Below are positions 16,696 to 26,006 of a DNA stretch of 64,000 bases, one piece after another. The notes below the pieces were generated by a model that saw only the letters and a list, made by a program, of their open reading frames with translations, had not been told where the DNA came from and searched no databases. The translations under genes and the position numbers were made by a program. Numbering within the stretch: the first letter of the stretch is position 1; each line of letters starts with the position of its first letter. The stretch is from CANDOC01 sp965261725 (GTDB taxonomy: Bacteria; Pseudomonadota; Gammaproteobacteria; Pseudomonadales; Endozoicomonadaceae): the NCBI GenBank assembly GCA_965261725.1, contig CBDHDU010000043.1, positions 1 through 64,000 on the forward strand, in the 5' to 3' direction.

Positions 16696-18422
16696 GTGCC
16701 TGTCCGAAAACCCTCAAACCTTGAAAATAGCAGCCTGCAACCAAATATAACTATTGAAGATTTTCCAAAACAGGCTGTTTTTCAAATTTATGCGCCAGAC
16801 CATCAATCCACAAATGCAGCTGGGTGAAGTCGATATCTCATCCGTCCAGTTTAACCCCAAGTCCAGAGACGATATCCCTCGTATCCTGCGAGCATTGCAG
16901 CACATTTACACAACGCCAGAGCTGAGACAGCAGGTCTTTCAGGTACTCGACTCCATGATTCTATCTGACCAAAACAACGGTCGCCCCGGGATGGAACTCT
17001 GGAGAATACTCGTGTTTGGCACCCTCCGCCTGGTGATCAATTGCGATTATGACCGTTTGCAGGAACTGGCCAATGAACACGGCACTTTGCGTCAGATGCT
17101 CGGACATGGCCCTTATTGCACGCACACCTACCATATACAGACGTTGCAGGATAATATCAGTCTGTTTACCCCGCAGGTGCTGGATCAGATCAATCAGGTT
17201 GTCGTTGCGGCAGGGCACTCGCTGGTAAAAAAAAGAGCGAACCGTTACATGGCCGTGCCGATTCGTTTGTCGTAAAAACCAATGTCCATTTCCCCACCGA
17301 CATTAACTTGCTGAGCGATGCTTGTCGTAAAATCATTGAGTTTGCTTCGGCTTCAGCTCATGAGCACAAACTCCCCGGCTGGCGACAGCATCGCTACCTG
17401 CAGCGGCAGCATAAGAAGCTTTACCATACAGTGCGTAACCTGAAGCACTCTACGTCAGCTGACGAGTTACAAAAAAGCAAACGACAGCATGACATTGAAA
17501 TGGCGCATATTGAGTACCTGAAGCTCAGCCTGAAAATCATTCGGATGGCCGATGTAACGTACTCCGTGCTGACAAAGCATCAACCTGATGAACCACGCCT
17601 TGAAGCGCTCAGCTACTATCTGCTGCATGCCAAACATCAGGTTAGTCTGATTCATCGGCGGGTCATTGAGCATGAAACCATACCGCATGCAGAGAAAATC
17701 TTTTCGCTGTTTGAACCTCATACCGAGTGGGTCAGCAAAGGCAAGGCGGGCGTACCGGTTGAACTGGGCTTGCGTGTTTGTGTGTTGCAGGATCAGTTCG
17801 GCTTTACGCTTCACCACCAGGTCATGGAAAAGCAAACGGACGACCAGGTAACGGTTCCTATGGCCAAGGGAGCCAAAGAGCGCTTTCCAGTCTTGAGTCA
17901 AGTCAGCTACAACAAGGGGTTCTGGAGTCCGGATAATCTTGTAAAACTGGAAAACTTGCTGGACAGGGCTGTACTACCTAAAAAAGGAAAGATCTCGTTA
18001 GAGGACAAAAAACGGGAATCACACCTGGCGTTTGTCCGTGCAAAACGACAGCACTCTGCTGTTGAGTCGGATATTAATGCTCTGGAAGCCCATGGTCTGG
18101 ATAAATGTCCGGATAAAGGGCTGGATGCCTTCAAGCGTTATGTTTCGCTGGCTGTTGTGGCAAATAACCTGCAGCGTCTGGGCAAAGTGCTGTTGGAAAG
18201 GGATCGGCAATAGTCGCCTGTTGATGGTTTGGTAATCCGGTGTTCGTTCAGATCATGCATGTCGTGAGGCTTACTGACATCTACGGAGTGAAGGTTTTGA
18301 ACATTTTTTGAACAATTGTGACTGAAAACCGCTGCATTGATTGAACAGCAAACTCAAATGATCCACCTAACAGTGACTCATTAACACAGGCAGCTATAGT
18401 TCATGCGTTTTCTGACAGGCAC
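16696..18422 (+). mobile_element. ISNCY-type insertion sequence (1727 bp)
   Basis: The inverted ends are gtgcctgtccgaaaac (left) and gtgcctgtcagaaaac (reverse complement of right), with one mismatch. The 6-base duplication taatta flanks it at 16690-16695 and 18423-18428. It holds one transposase reading frame broken by a shift at a run of eight A's. Confidence 0.85.
16754..18213 (+). CDS. ISNCY family transposase in two overlapping frames
   Basis: The first frame (to 17275) has the family start ...NNGRPGMELWRILVFGTLRL and DYDRLQELANEH. The second (from before 17308 to 18213) has DSFVVKTNVHFPTDINLL and the C-terminal DDE region. Family similarity passes from one to the other at the A run at 17227-17234: a one-base backward slip on A-AAA-AAA gives VKKKSEPLHGRADSFVV, the expected continuation. 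This may be programmed -1 frameshifting, common in transposases, or a one-base deletion that killed the gene; the sequence alone cannot decide. Confidence 0.8.
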
Positions 18423-18443
18423 TAATTATTACCAAGCAGTTAA

Positions 18444-18476
18444 AAGGTAATTACCAGTGTAATTACCTTATTTTTT
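18444..18476 (+). terminator. Terminator of the subtilase/C39 gene pair
   Basis: aaggtaatta pairs with taattacctt around ccagtg, followed by attttttt-like sequence up to 18476. Before the ISNCY insertion this lay just after the C39-like stop codon. The ISL3 element has inserted in its T tract (duplication tatttttt). Confidence 0.75.
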
Positions 18477-19151
18477 GGCTCTTCAGGCATATCTGTGGGT
18501 AAACAGAAACGAATTTTGAGGGTAGAAGCACCAGCGGCTGACTTCTGGTAATTTTTTTGTTTGCAGACAAAAAAGAACAAGAAGCGCGCTGATGCTGATA
18601 AAAACTATCCTCAATAAAGTTCATAAACTCAAGTCTTTTGTTTATCAGGATGTAAAACTCGGCTTCTACCAGGGCTCTGAAGTATTCAATGTGACTGTGG
18701 CTCCACGGAAGAACAGTCATGCTATCTGCTCAGGATGCAAAAAAGCTGCTCCGGGCTATGACCGCCTTGCTGAGCGTCGCTTCGAATTCGTTCCCCTCTG
18801 GGGCATCAGGGTTTTTCTGCTCTACAGAATGCGTCGGGTTGAATGCAAGACATGTGGCGTAAAGGTTGAACAGGTTCCATGGGCGGATGGCAAGAAAGAA
18901 CTTACCAAAGTCTACATGCAGTTTTTGGCAAACTGGGCCCGAAAGCTCTCGTGGAAAGAGGTGGCCTGCATTTTCAATACCTCATGGGAGAAGGTCTTTC
19001 ATGCTGTTGAGTATGTGGTTGAATGGGGCAAAGCACATCGCCCTCTCGACAATATCAAGGCCATTGGTGTGGATGAGGTGGCGTATCAAACAGGCCATAA
19101 ATACCTGACTGTGGTTTACCAGATCGACCGTGACAACACACGACTGTTGTG

Positions 19152-19325
19152 GGCTGTGTTGTCGGCGATAGTTGAAGGGCTACAACCCCTATATTTCCTG
19201 CATTTCTGGATAAGCCTATGACTCGTGGGCATTACATAATTTTTGTAACTTCTGCTAATCATAAGTCCCATCGGACAACCTGTGATTGGTGCGTTAGTAC
19301 GCCAACTATTGCCGGCAACACAGCC
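19152..19325 (+). mobile_element. 174-bp MITE, copy 1
   Basis: The termini are inverted repeats of about 22 bases (ggctgtgttgtcggcgatag left; ggctgtgttgccggcaatag as reverse complement of right). It is flanked by the 9-base duplication actgttgtg (19143-19151 and 19326-19334). Comparison with the intact ISL3 copy proves insertion. It has no coding capacity. The reverse complement of 63121-63294 matches it at 172 of 174 positions. The GGCT-GTGTTG ends and 9-bp duplication resemble the IS903 group of the IS5 family, so it is probably moved by such a transposase (inference). Confidence 0.92.
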
Positions 19326-19730
19326 ACTGTTGTGGGTTGGACAGGAGCGAACCGAAGCCACCATTCGCAGTTTCTTCTCATTCTTTGGTGCACAGAGAAG
19401 CCAGCAGTTGAAGTATGTCTGCTCTGACATGTGGCAGCCCTACGTGAAAGCGATTGCGGAGTATGCCAGCCAGGCGCTGCATATTCTGGATCGTTTCCAT
19501 ATTGTTGCCATGCTGAACAAGGCCATTGATGAAGTCAGAGCCTCAGAGCACAAACAGCTTCAGGCAGCCGGATATGAACCTGTTCTGAAAAAAACTCGCT
19601 GGTGCCTACTCAAGAGAAAAGAGAACCTGACCGAGAAAGAAGAGATCAAGCTAAACACAGTGCTCCAGTACAACCTGAAAAGTGTCAGGGGTTACCTGCT
19701 CAGAGAAGAGTTCCAGGTTTTCTGGGACTA

Positions 19731-20520
19731 GTGTGCCGTAGCACATACAAGGGAAGTAAAAGGATTACTTTCTGAAGATGTGGAAGCTATGGAAGAGATG
19801 GCGGTAGACCCGCCGAAATCGGCTGTCGAAAGCAGGTTTCAAACCACCTCAAGCTGCTGTCGTTAAGAGCGGTGGTAGTGAGCGTTGAGGAAAAGGCGAA
19901 AGTAAATTCGTCAGGTATGGTACAGAGAGATGAGTAAACCCGAATCTTTGTTGAAGCGTCGTAAGGAACTTTTTCGGCATCAAAACCTGAGGCTTAGTCC
20001 TCCTCAGGGATAAGTCTGCAAGTGAATTTCGAATGCTGTGCAGGCGGTGTCCGGCGTTGAGAAGGCATGACTCTGTACTGGGCTCTTTCATGGAACTGCG
20101 GGAACCTGTCGTGCAGGTGTTAAGGGAGACTCTCAAGTGGCGACCACCACAAGAGACTGAGTACCGATACTGCGCACAGGGGCGGAGTAGCTCGTAGTAG
20201 TGTTGAAGCTCCTGTAATAGGGGGGGAGCGAAGGGGCTGCGTTAGGTGGCTCGTTGTGGAATGCAACTGTCCCAAAGGATCTTGTCTGGATGCCTATAAA
20301 GGGACGTAGTCAGCAACCGGAGGGACAGGATGACATTGCTCAACGGGCAGGGCGGTTGTCACATGGAGGCAAATCTGTTTGTCACTGGCTGGAAAAAGTA
20401 CAGGTCAGAAAATGTCTCAGAATTGTGATAGGCGTTTACCTGATGGGAGCGGTATGAATCGAGAGGTTCACGTACCGTTCTAAGAGGGGCTGGCGGGGAA
20501 GTTCCGCCGGTCTACTCACC
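19731..20520 (+). ncRNA. ORF-less group II intron (790 nt)
   Basis: The exact limits come from comparison with the uninterrupted ISL3 copy 2. The 5' end gtgtgccg fits the GUGYG consensus. Domain V is perfect at 20447-20480: an 8-pair lower stem (GAGCGGUA with UACCGUUC, containing the AGC catalytic triad), a CG bulge, a 6-pair upper stem and a GAGA loop. Domain VI follows and the intron ends ...tctactcacc. The loop of a hairpin at 19985-20008 presents tagtcc (19995-20000), an exact EBS1 match to ggacta, the last six exon bases (IBS1, 19725-19730). There is no reverse transcriptase/maturase ORF, so splicing or mobility would need a helper protein from elsewhere. Confidence 0.93.
20447..20480 (+). 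ncRNA. Group II intron domain V
   Basis: 34-nt catalytic hairpin of the intron at 19731-20520, with every stem position paired (one G-U in the lower stem, one U-G in the upper stem), a two-base CG bulge and a GAGA tetraloop. Confidence 0.95.
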
Positions 20521-20834
20521 CATTTCACCACACTGGGCAGGAAAGTATCTGGATCGGTGGTGCACAAGAGTCATGCGATCAAAGATAGAGCCAATGAAGA
20601 AAGTGGCTAAAACTGTTCGGCGACATAAGCCGCTTATCCTGAACTGGTTCAGGGCAAAAAAGGCATTTTCCAGCGGAATTGTTGAGGGGCTGAATACCAA
20701 GATAAAACTCACTACGAGAAAATCGTATGGATTCAGAACCTATAAATGTGCAGAAATTGCTTTATATCATGCGCTTGGCAAGCTGCCTGAACCAGAAACT
20801 ACCCACAGATTTTGCTGACGAGGCTATTTTTTAT

Positions 20835-21236
20835 TTAGCTATCAAGCCAGACATCTTTTGCCCAGTGCCAGATTGAACTCCAGTTATCTTCGGTGGGTTC
20901 CAGATCTACCCAGTAAGAAATTTCTCCGTCTTCAGCAATACAGTAGAAATTACCATTAACCTCACAGACGGGAATCAGTTCACGGGGAATACCGATATCC
21001 CATGCACGTGAAGCAATATCCGGCAGATAGGTGTGCGACTGAGGGTCACATACAGTTGCAGGCTCAATGGAGCCACAGATCACATCACTGACCAGTAGCA
21101 GGAATTGCTTATAGTCATCTGGCAGATGAATCAGGATTTCTTCCTGAATAATGACCAGATCGTCTTCATCGGGTAAATCAAGAGGAATGGGGACTTCTTC
21201 ATTGCGTTCCCGCAACATTTCTAAGATGTCTTGCAT
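20835..21236 (-). CDS. SMI1/KNR4 (SUKH) family protein
   Basis: 133 residues if started at ATG 21236; the longer frame from 21338 adds a hydrophobic stretch without family likeness. The SUKH core is visible as IPLDLPDEDDLVIIQEEILIHLPDDYKQFLLLVSD with later IPVCEVNGNFYCIAEDGEISYW, which matches the 'GDYICLD..G.V..W' end of the domain. SUKH proteins bind partners and many are immunity proteins against contact-delivered toxins. It sits beside the T6SS cluster and converges with the protease pair, so an immunity or regulatory role is possible but not shown. ISL3 copy 1 ends two bases after its stop. Confidence 0.75.
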   Translation of the reverse strand: MQDILEMLRERNEEVPIPLDLPDEDDLVIIQEEILIHLPDDYKQFLLLVSDVICGSIEPATVCDPQSHTYLPDIASRAWDIGIPRELIPVCEVNGNFYCIAEDGEISYWVDLEPTEDNWSSIWHWAKDVWLDS

Positions 21237-21411
21237 GGAATAATTCCGAGCCAGAAGGGAGAGAAAATGTAGTTTACCTTTATTCAGAATTAAGAGCGTA
21301 AAATAAATAACGTGTGCCGAGAGCACAGAAAGTGGCATAAAGGTAATTCAATTTGATTTTTTCCTCCAGAAATTTTGACATTTGCTTTTTATCTGAAGCT
21401 GCAAGCCAAGT

Positions 21412-22428
21412 TTAAGTTAGCCTTATCGTCACGGTCTCTGGTGCATTTTCCGGTCTACCCAAAATGGTATAATTGCCAAGTCGCATAGTGATTTTGCGGG
21501 ACTGAGCAATATGTGAAGAGTCCAGCATTTCTTTCCCGAGCCGGGCATAAACCCGAACGGATATATTAATACCCATACAGGTTCTGGCTACTTCCTGAAC
21601 AGCCATTGCCAGCCCGGCATCATTGCGGATGTTGTTCCAGTGCTCGCGGGAGTTGGGGAAAATAACAATATTAATATGGCTACAGTAAAGCGTTGTATGG
21701 TTGCCGATCATCAGTGAATGACCGAGTTGGTTATTCTGGCGCAGGTAGCGGTGAATTCTGCTCAGGCAGTCCGCTTCAACGGGTTCCCGTTGCAACGGTC
21801 CCGGCTCAATGACAACCGGCATCCGGAAGTAGCCTTCCAGTACAGGCTTTAGTACAGCAGCAGACGCTGATTTGCTGGTCAGTAATCCGGCATAACGAAT
21901 CAAATGCCGGGCAGGTAAATGATGCAGAGTTCTTAACCCGGCGAGCCTTAATAGCAGGCTTTCAATATCCGGGCATAAACTGTTCTGGCGTTTGTTTTCT
22001 TCCAGCAGTAAAGCCAGCTGATGTTTGACAGTGCAACGATAGTCACGCAACAACATCGGGCTGTCAAAACACTGATAAAAATCTGCCATTGAGCGACTGT
22101 GGTTTTCCCAGAGCTGCAGGCAGGTAATATCCTGAAGGTAAAATGGTAACGTGGCTTCGGGGCCCATTAATGCCGGACGGTTTACCGTTACATGCCACTT
22201 ATCACTTCTCTGTCGTTTGACAGATTCTGTTTCATAAGGTCGCCATGCGGATACAGTTGATGATCCCAGTGTGACCGACATTGTGCTGTGTATATCGTGT
22301 TCCCGGTATAACAAACGCATAACCTGACGGAACTCAAACCGGTGAGGCTGCGCCAGTATCGATGTTGTCAGTACATCAGGCTGTTGCGGATTTACATTCC
22401 CGGACGGCAACCGAGGCGGCGCTGGCAT
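21412..22428 (-). CDS. tssG: T6SS baseplate subunit TssG
   Basis: 338 residues, ImpH/VasB family. The N-terminal motif HRFEFRQVMRLLYRE is the family start, and RLAGLRTLHHLPARHLIRYAGLL matches the central region. With TssE, TssF and TssK it forms the wedge of the baseplate, on which sheath and tube assemble under the inner-membrane complex. The start overlaps the end of tssF by 37 bases, indicating coupled translation. It is the last T6SS gene of the minus-strand operon. Confidence 0.93.
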   Translation of the reverse strand: MPAPPRLPSGNVNPQQPDVLTTSILAQPHRFEFRQVMRLLYREHDIHSTMSVTLGSSTVSAWRPYETESVKRQRSDKWHVTVNRPALMGPEATLPFYLQDITCLQLWENHSRSMADFYQCFDSPMLLRDYRCTVKHQLALLLEENKRQNSLCPDIESLLLRLAGLRTLHHLPARHLIRYAGLLTSKSASAAVLKPVLEGYFRMPVVIEPGPLQREPVEADCLSRIHRYLRQNNQLGHSLMIGNHTTLYCSHINIVIFPNSREHWNNIRNDAGLAMAVQEVARTCMGINISVRVYARLGKEMLDSSHIAQSRKITMRLGNYTILGRPENAPETVTIRLT

Positions 22429-24176
22429 TTTCGATAAATCTCCGTACGTCCCTGAATCCTGACCTGTAATTGAGTGAAGCTGTTATAAGGGCAGTAACAG
22501 CTGGCAATAGCATCCATCAACTCGATAAACAGATTCAGAGGCAATGGATGCAGTTGTTCTGATTTAAGATAAAGTGTCAGCAGGGTGCCCTGAGCAAAAC
22601 ACCGTTTACCTTCAACACTAATGGGAGCTACCTGGTGAGAGCGTAGCGCAGCAACAATATGGTCGGGTAAAGAGGGGTCAACAATACTGCTTTCATGCAG
22701 ATAAAGCCCAAGCAATTCACGAATTGCTTCAAGACCACTGCGCGGATCAAACAGGCTGTGAAAATTAAGTGCAAAATGGGACAGCATTGCCCAGTTCATT
22801 TGTGACTCAGGTGCTTCCAGTCGTGATGTTGATGGCTTATACAATAGTTTTGGACGTGCATTAAATGTGACGGGGTCTATGCACTTTATAGATGATGTTG
22901 AGCCCAGATGGCGTGGCTTATTGCCATCAAAGCAGTACATTTTTGCGACCAGTATTTTTCCTGAATCTTTGCTGGGACGAAGGTTTCTGTCAGACAGGGC
23001 AATAAAATTATCGATCTTTCCTCCACCTTTGTTGACCTGCACAAACTGCCAGTAGTCGCCTTTGTCTTTATGAAGGTAGTTAAATTCAAGCAGCCTGGGC
23101 AATGTGCGTGTTTCTTCTGGGTTGGTAACATCCAGTATTTCCTGAATGTCGTAAATGTATTTATTCTCAGTGAGGGGGATTTTGTTTTGAAACCGCGTAT
23201 GGTCAACGCGAATGGGTTCAGTGAGCGTTTCCTGAAGATTAACGACAGGTACGCTGGCCGGATGGAAGTGTTCAGCTGATACGCTGCGGGTAAGTTCCAC
23301 CGGTGCTTCTTCCAGCAAAATGAGTAACCGGAGCTGCTTACCTGCCGGAGCTGCCGGGAAATGATGAAAGTCTATTTGTAACGACTGAAATGCCCAGGGG
23401 AAAGCAAAAAAATCCCTGAGCATGGTAAAGCCCATAAATGATCCCTGAACTTTGGGAAGCAGGCTTTTCCCGGAATGGAAAGCGGGGCAGCTGACCACAT
23501 CCTGCGATTTAACCCAGATATGTCGTTCATCCGGTGTATGAATCATGCAGGTTGCCAGCGAACGGGTCATTAAAACGTCAAACAACAGTGCTGCCATGGG
23601 CTGTCGTGCAGGGATATGTAGACCGAGCGTTTGCAGGTCGATTTCTTCAAAATTCATGTCGCTGCCGGGAAGGCTGAGCGTAAGTTCGAGAACAGCATGA
23701 CCGTGTTCTGCCCATTCCGGCAGGTCGAATTCAAAAGGTCCTGAGTGAATCCTTGCCCGGCTGACTTTGACTGGTTTGATGGTGGCTTTGTGACAGGTAG
23801 TGAATATTAATCGCTCTGTATTATCAGAACGCACTTCGAAGCGGGTACCCTGAGGAATCGTAACCGTTTCTCTGGCATCCCGGCTGATATCCAGTGCCAG
23901 CATGCTGAAACTGGGAAGTGGGCGCAGATAGTCCGGAAACATCAGTTCCAGTAAAGAGCGAACCAGTTGAGGGTATTCTTCATCCAGACGTTCTTCGAGA
24001 CGGGCATTCAGTAAGGCGACACTTTCCAGCAATCGCAGCATTTCCGGATCGGAAATAATATCACCGAGTCCCAGTTTCGATGCTTCATCCGGATACGCAT
24101 GCCCGTATCGGCGTAAGCCTTCACGCAGGGCATTCAGCTCCCGTTCGAAGTAATACAGTAAATTGTCAGTCAGCAT
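22392..24176 (-). CDS. tssF: T6SS baseplate subunit TssF
   Basis: 594 residues, ImpG/VasA family, standard length. It begins LLYYFERELNALREGLRRYGHAYPDEASKLGL, the family N-terminus, followed by DPEMLRLLESVALLNARLEERLDEEYPQL. It acts as the core wedge protein of the cytoplasmic baseplate. It starts 11 bases after tssE ends and overlaps tssG, as usual in T6SS operons. Confidence 0.95.
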   Translation of the reverse strand: MLTDNLLYYFERELNALREGLRRYGHAYPDEASKLGLGDIISDPEMLRLLESVALLNARLEERLDEEYPQLVRSLLELMFPDYLRPLPSFSMLALDISRDARETVTIPQGTRFEVRSDNTERLIFTTCHKATIKPVKVSRARIHSGPFEFDLPEWAEHGHAVLELTLSLPGSDMNFEEIDLQTLGLHIPARQPMAALLFDVLMTRSLATCMIHTPDERHIWVKSQDVVSCPAFHSGKSLLPKVQGSFMGFTMLRDFFAFPWAFQSLQIDFHHFPAAPAGKQLRLLILLEEAPVELTRSVSAEHFHPASVPVVNLQETLTEPIRVDHTRFQNKIPLTENKYIYDIQEILDVTNPEETRTLPRLLEFNYLHKDKGDYWQFVQVNKGGGKIDNFIALSDRNLRPSKDSGKILVAKMYCFDGNKPRHLGSTSSIKCIDPVTFNARPKLLYKPSTSRLEAPESQMNWAMLSHFALNFHSLFDPRSGLEAIRELLGLYLHESSIVDPSLPDHIVAALRSHQVAPISVEGKRCFAQGTLLTLYLKSEQLHPLPLNLFIELMDAIASCYCPYNSFTQLQVRIQGRTEIYRKCQRRLGCRPGM

Positions 24177-24187
24177 TGTTTTTATGA

Positions 24188-24616
24188 TTACTCATCAGGC
24201 AGGGTTTCAACGACCAGTCGGCCGCCAAATTCGACAATACGGGTTGTCATATTCAAATCTTCGGCTTGCTGCTCTCCCATATATACGCCTGTGATTTGAT
24301 AGTGACGGCTGCTGCGTTCCCCCATTGTGGTAGGTGCCAGGTCAACACTGACCTGATCCAGCCTGGGCTCGAAGGTGCTGATAAGGTCTTGAAGCATGTC
24401 GCAGGTTGCCGCCGGGTCACCTTTTATACATCCCTGGCGCAGGCATGGAACTCCCCAGAATATAATGCTGTGAGAGGTCGCCTGTAATGATTCCGGTGGT
24501 TCAAAGAGTGTACGTCGACTGCCCAGCATCAGACTTAAATGATCAATGACTTTGATCCTGCTGCCAGACAGCCTGTAAACCTGTATTTCGGAGGAGTCAA
24601 ACGCTTCAAGAAACAT
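24188..24616 (-). CDS. tssE: T6SS baseplate subunit TssE (gp25-like)
   Basis: 142 residues from ATG 24616, 25 bases after the tssC-like gene ends; the frame is open upstream to 24724, but those residues overlap the neighbour and do not resemble the family. The domain includes RRTLFEPPES and the C-terminal FEPRL, with RIVEFGGRLVVETLP at the end, as in gp25-like proteins. It is a baseplate wedge component that helps start sheath polymerisation. The start lacks a strong ribosome site, so translation is probably coupled to the upstream gene. Confidence 0.82.
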   Translation of the reverse strand: MFLEAFDSSEIQVYRLSGSRIKVIDHLSLMLGSRRTLFEPPESLQATSHSIIFWGVPCLRQGCIKGDPAATCDMLQDLISTFEPRLDQVSVDLAPTTMGERSSRHYQITGVYMGEQQAEDLNMTTRIVEFGGRLVVETLPDE

Positions 24617-24641
24617 AATGATTGTGATGCGAATGAAAAAA

Positions 24642-26006
24642 CTAAATACCCCGTCGGCCCGGGAATACATCTGCCTGAATAACAATTTCCTGTTGCAGTG
24701 GTTCAGCCAGATACTGCGGTACAATGGTGATATGACAACTATAGCTGCCAGTCAGCAAACTGTTATCTGAAACAGAGACTTTCGCCTGACGAAGTGGGAA
24801 TTTAGCGGCGATCTCTTCGTCGGCATATTCCATATTGCTGGTGTATTGTTCCAGCCACTTATGTAACCGGCTTTCACATTCGGAAGGAGTAATGTATTCG
24901 CCGAGGCTGTCGCGAATCAGGATTTTCAGATAATGAGCTATACGGCAGCCGGTTAACAGATTCACCAGTGAATTAAGATACTGCTCCTCTGTTGAGCAGG
25001 CATAAACAGTTGGTGAGCAGAAAATGCCGCTGTATTCAGATAAATAACAACCCGTTATGGGGATGATCCCATGTGCGGCATACACTTCTTCCTGAGATTC
25101 ATGCAGTCGGAAGTTACAGCGGGGCGGGTTAAACAGCGCCAGTGCTTCATCGTCAGAATCAATATTAATAATGGCACCTTGGGTACCACTGACTTCCCAC
25201 TGATGAATAAAACCAAACCAGCTGATGCGACTGAATTCACGCATCAGGTTTGCCAGTAAAGCAAAGCCACCATTTCCCCACAGTTGGTTTTCCGGACGCC
25301 GGGTTCTGAAGCAGAAGGTTTCACCGCGTTCATGCCAGCTGTCGCGCATTAATAAATGCGGCCAGATAAATGCCAGAAACCGGGTATGTTGTTGTTGCCG
25401 GAGTATTTGCCATTGCAGCATATCTTCTGAACTGAGAACCCGGTCAATGCGCGGAGCATTCATGATCAGCTCAGGTTCATTATCGCCAAAGAAGTCATCT
25501 GTCAGGCTGAATACGATCGGGCATAAAGCTTCAGCACCAATCTGAGCAAAGAGATCTGCAGTGTGTAAATCACTGTAGATACTTCTCAGGTTGTCCCCGG
25601 CACCGCAAAAGTGATTGACCAGAATAATGCCGTAGGGGGTTCCTCCGGCAGTGTTAAATTCTTTATTGCAGATCAGTTGAAACAGGTGGGAATAACGGAT
25701 TGATGCGGGCAGGTTCAGGTCATTTTCGATTTCGCTCCAGCGGCAGTCCAGTAACCGTAGCCTTACCCGGTTTTTATCAATAGGCAGCCGTGCCAAGGCA
25801 TGCAGCCCGCGCCATAATGCTTCAAGCGCCATAAAATCGGGATCGGCCAGTATCAGTTCAAGCTGCTGACTGATTTCCCGGTCGATCCGGTTTATGGCAC
25901 GGGTTGCGGCGCTGACGAGTTGCTCGTACTGGATGCTCAGTTGCTGCCACCCGGTATGTTGGCGACCATCCGCAGTGACGTTGTCAGTTCTTCCATCTGT
26001 AACCAT
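24642..26006 (-). CDS. Second TssC-like sheath protein (ImpD type)
   Basis: 454 residues from ATG 26006 (a TTG at 26036 is possible). It is a diverged paralogue of the TssC encoded just upstream: LEALWRGLHALAR corresponds to TssC's LEGTWRGLHKLVK, NTAGGTPYGIILVNHF to GTAGGEPYSVILGDYEF, and GCRIAHYLKILIRD to SSRIAHYLKVIGRD. Clusters of the imp type carry such a second TssC-like gene (ImpD) after impC. Its role is unsettled; it could cap or modify the sheath. Any start in this frame overlaps the end of tssC by about 70 bases. Intact reading frame and conserved fold motifs suggest it is functional. Confidence 0.8.
   Translation of the reverse strand: MVTDGRTDNVTADGRQHTGWQQLSIQYEQLVSAATRAINRIDREISQQLELILADPDFMALEALWRGLHALARLPIDKNRVRLRLLDCRWSEIENDLNLPASIRYSHLFQLICNKEFNTAGGTPYGIILVNHFCGAGDNLRSIYSDLHTADLFAQIGAEALCPIVFSLTDDFFGDNEPELIMNAPRIDRVLSSEDMLQWQILRQQQHTRFLAFIWPHLLMRDSWHERGETFCFRTRRPENQLWGNGGFALLANLMREFSRISWFGFIHQWEVSGTQGAIINIDSDDEALALFNPPRCNFRLHESQEEVYAAHGIIPITGCYLSEYSGIFCSPTVYACSTEEQYLNSLVNLLTGCRIAHYLKILIRDSLGEYITPSECESRLHKWLEQYTSNMEYADEEIAAKFPLRQAKVSVSDNSLLTGSYSCHITIVPQYLAEPLQQEIVIQADVFPGRRGI

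Larger units (their letters stand above)
18592..20818 (+). pseudogene. ISL3 transposase gene interrupted by a MITE and a group II intron
   Basis: Three fragments line up with the 417-residue intact transposase encoded at 61563-62816: 18592-19151 (N-terminal zinc finger and IGVDEVAY), 19335-19730, and 20521-20818 (VEGLNTKIKL and C-terminus). The MITE brings an in-frame stop 23 codons into its sequence. The intron interrupts a Tyr codon after its second base (ta|c), and splicing would restore it. Because of the MITE the gene cannot make a full transposase even if the intron splices. Confidence 0.93.
18477..20824 (+). mobile_element. ISL3 family element, copy 1, carrying a MITE and a group II intron
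   Basis: The ends are ggctcttcaggcatatctgt (left) and gcctcgtcagcaaaatctgt (reverse complement of right), imperfect inverted repeats. The 8-base duplication tatttttt lies at 18469-18476 and 20825-20832. The length is 2348; subtracting the 174-bp MITE with its 9-bp duplicate and the 790-nt intron gives 1375, exactly the length of copy 2 at 61557-62931. It ends two bases from the stop codon of the SMI1-like gene. Confidence 0.95.

Noticed and set aside
20254..20457. 67-residue ORF within the group II intron as a remnant of a reverse transcriptase
   Set aside because: It has no recognisable RT, maturase or endonuclease motif and overlaps domain V; the intron is treated as ORF-less.
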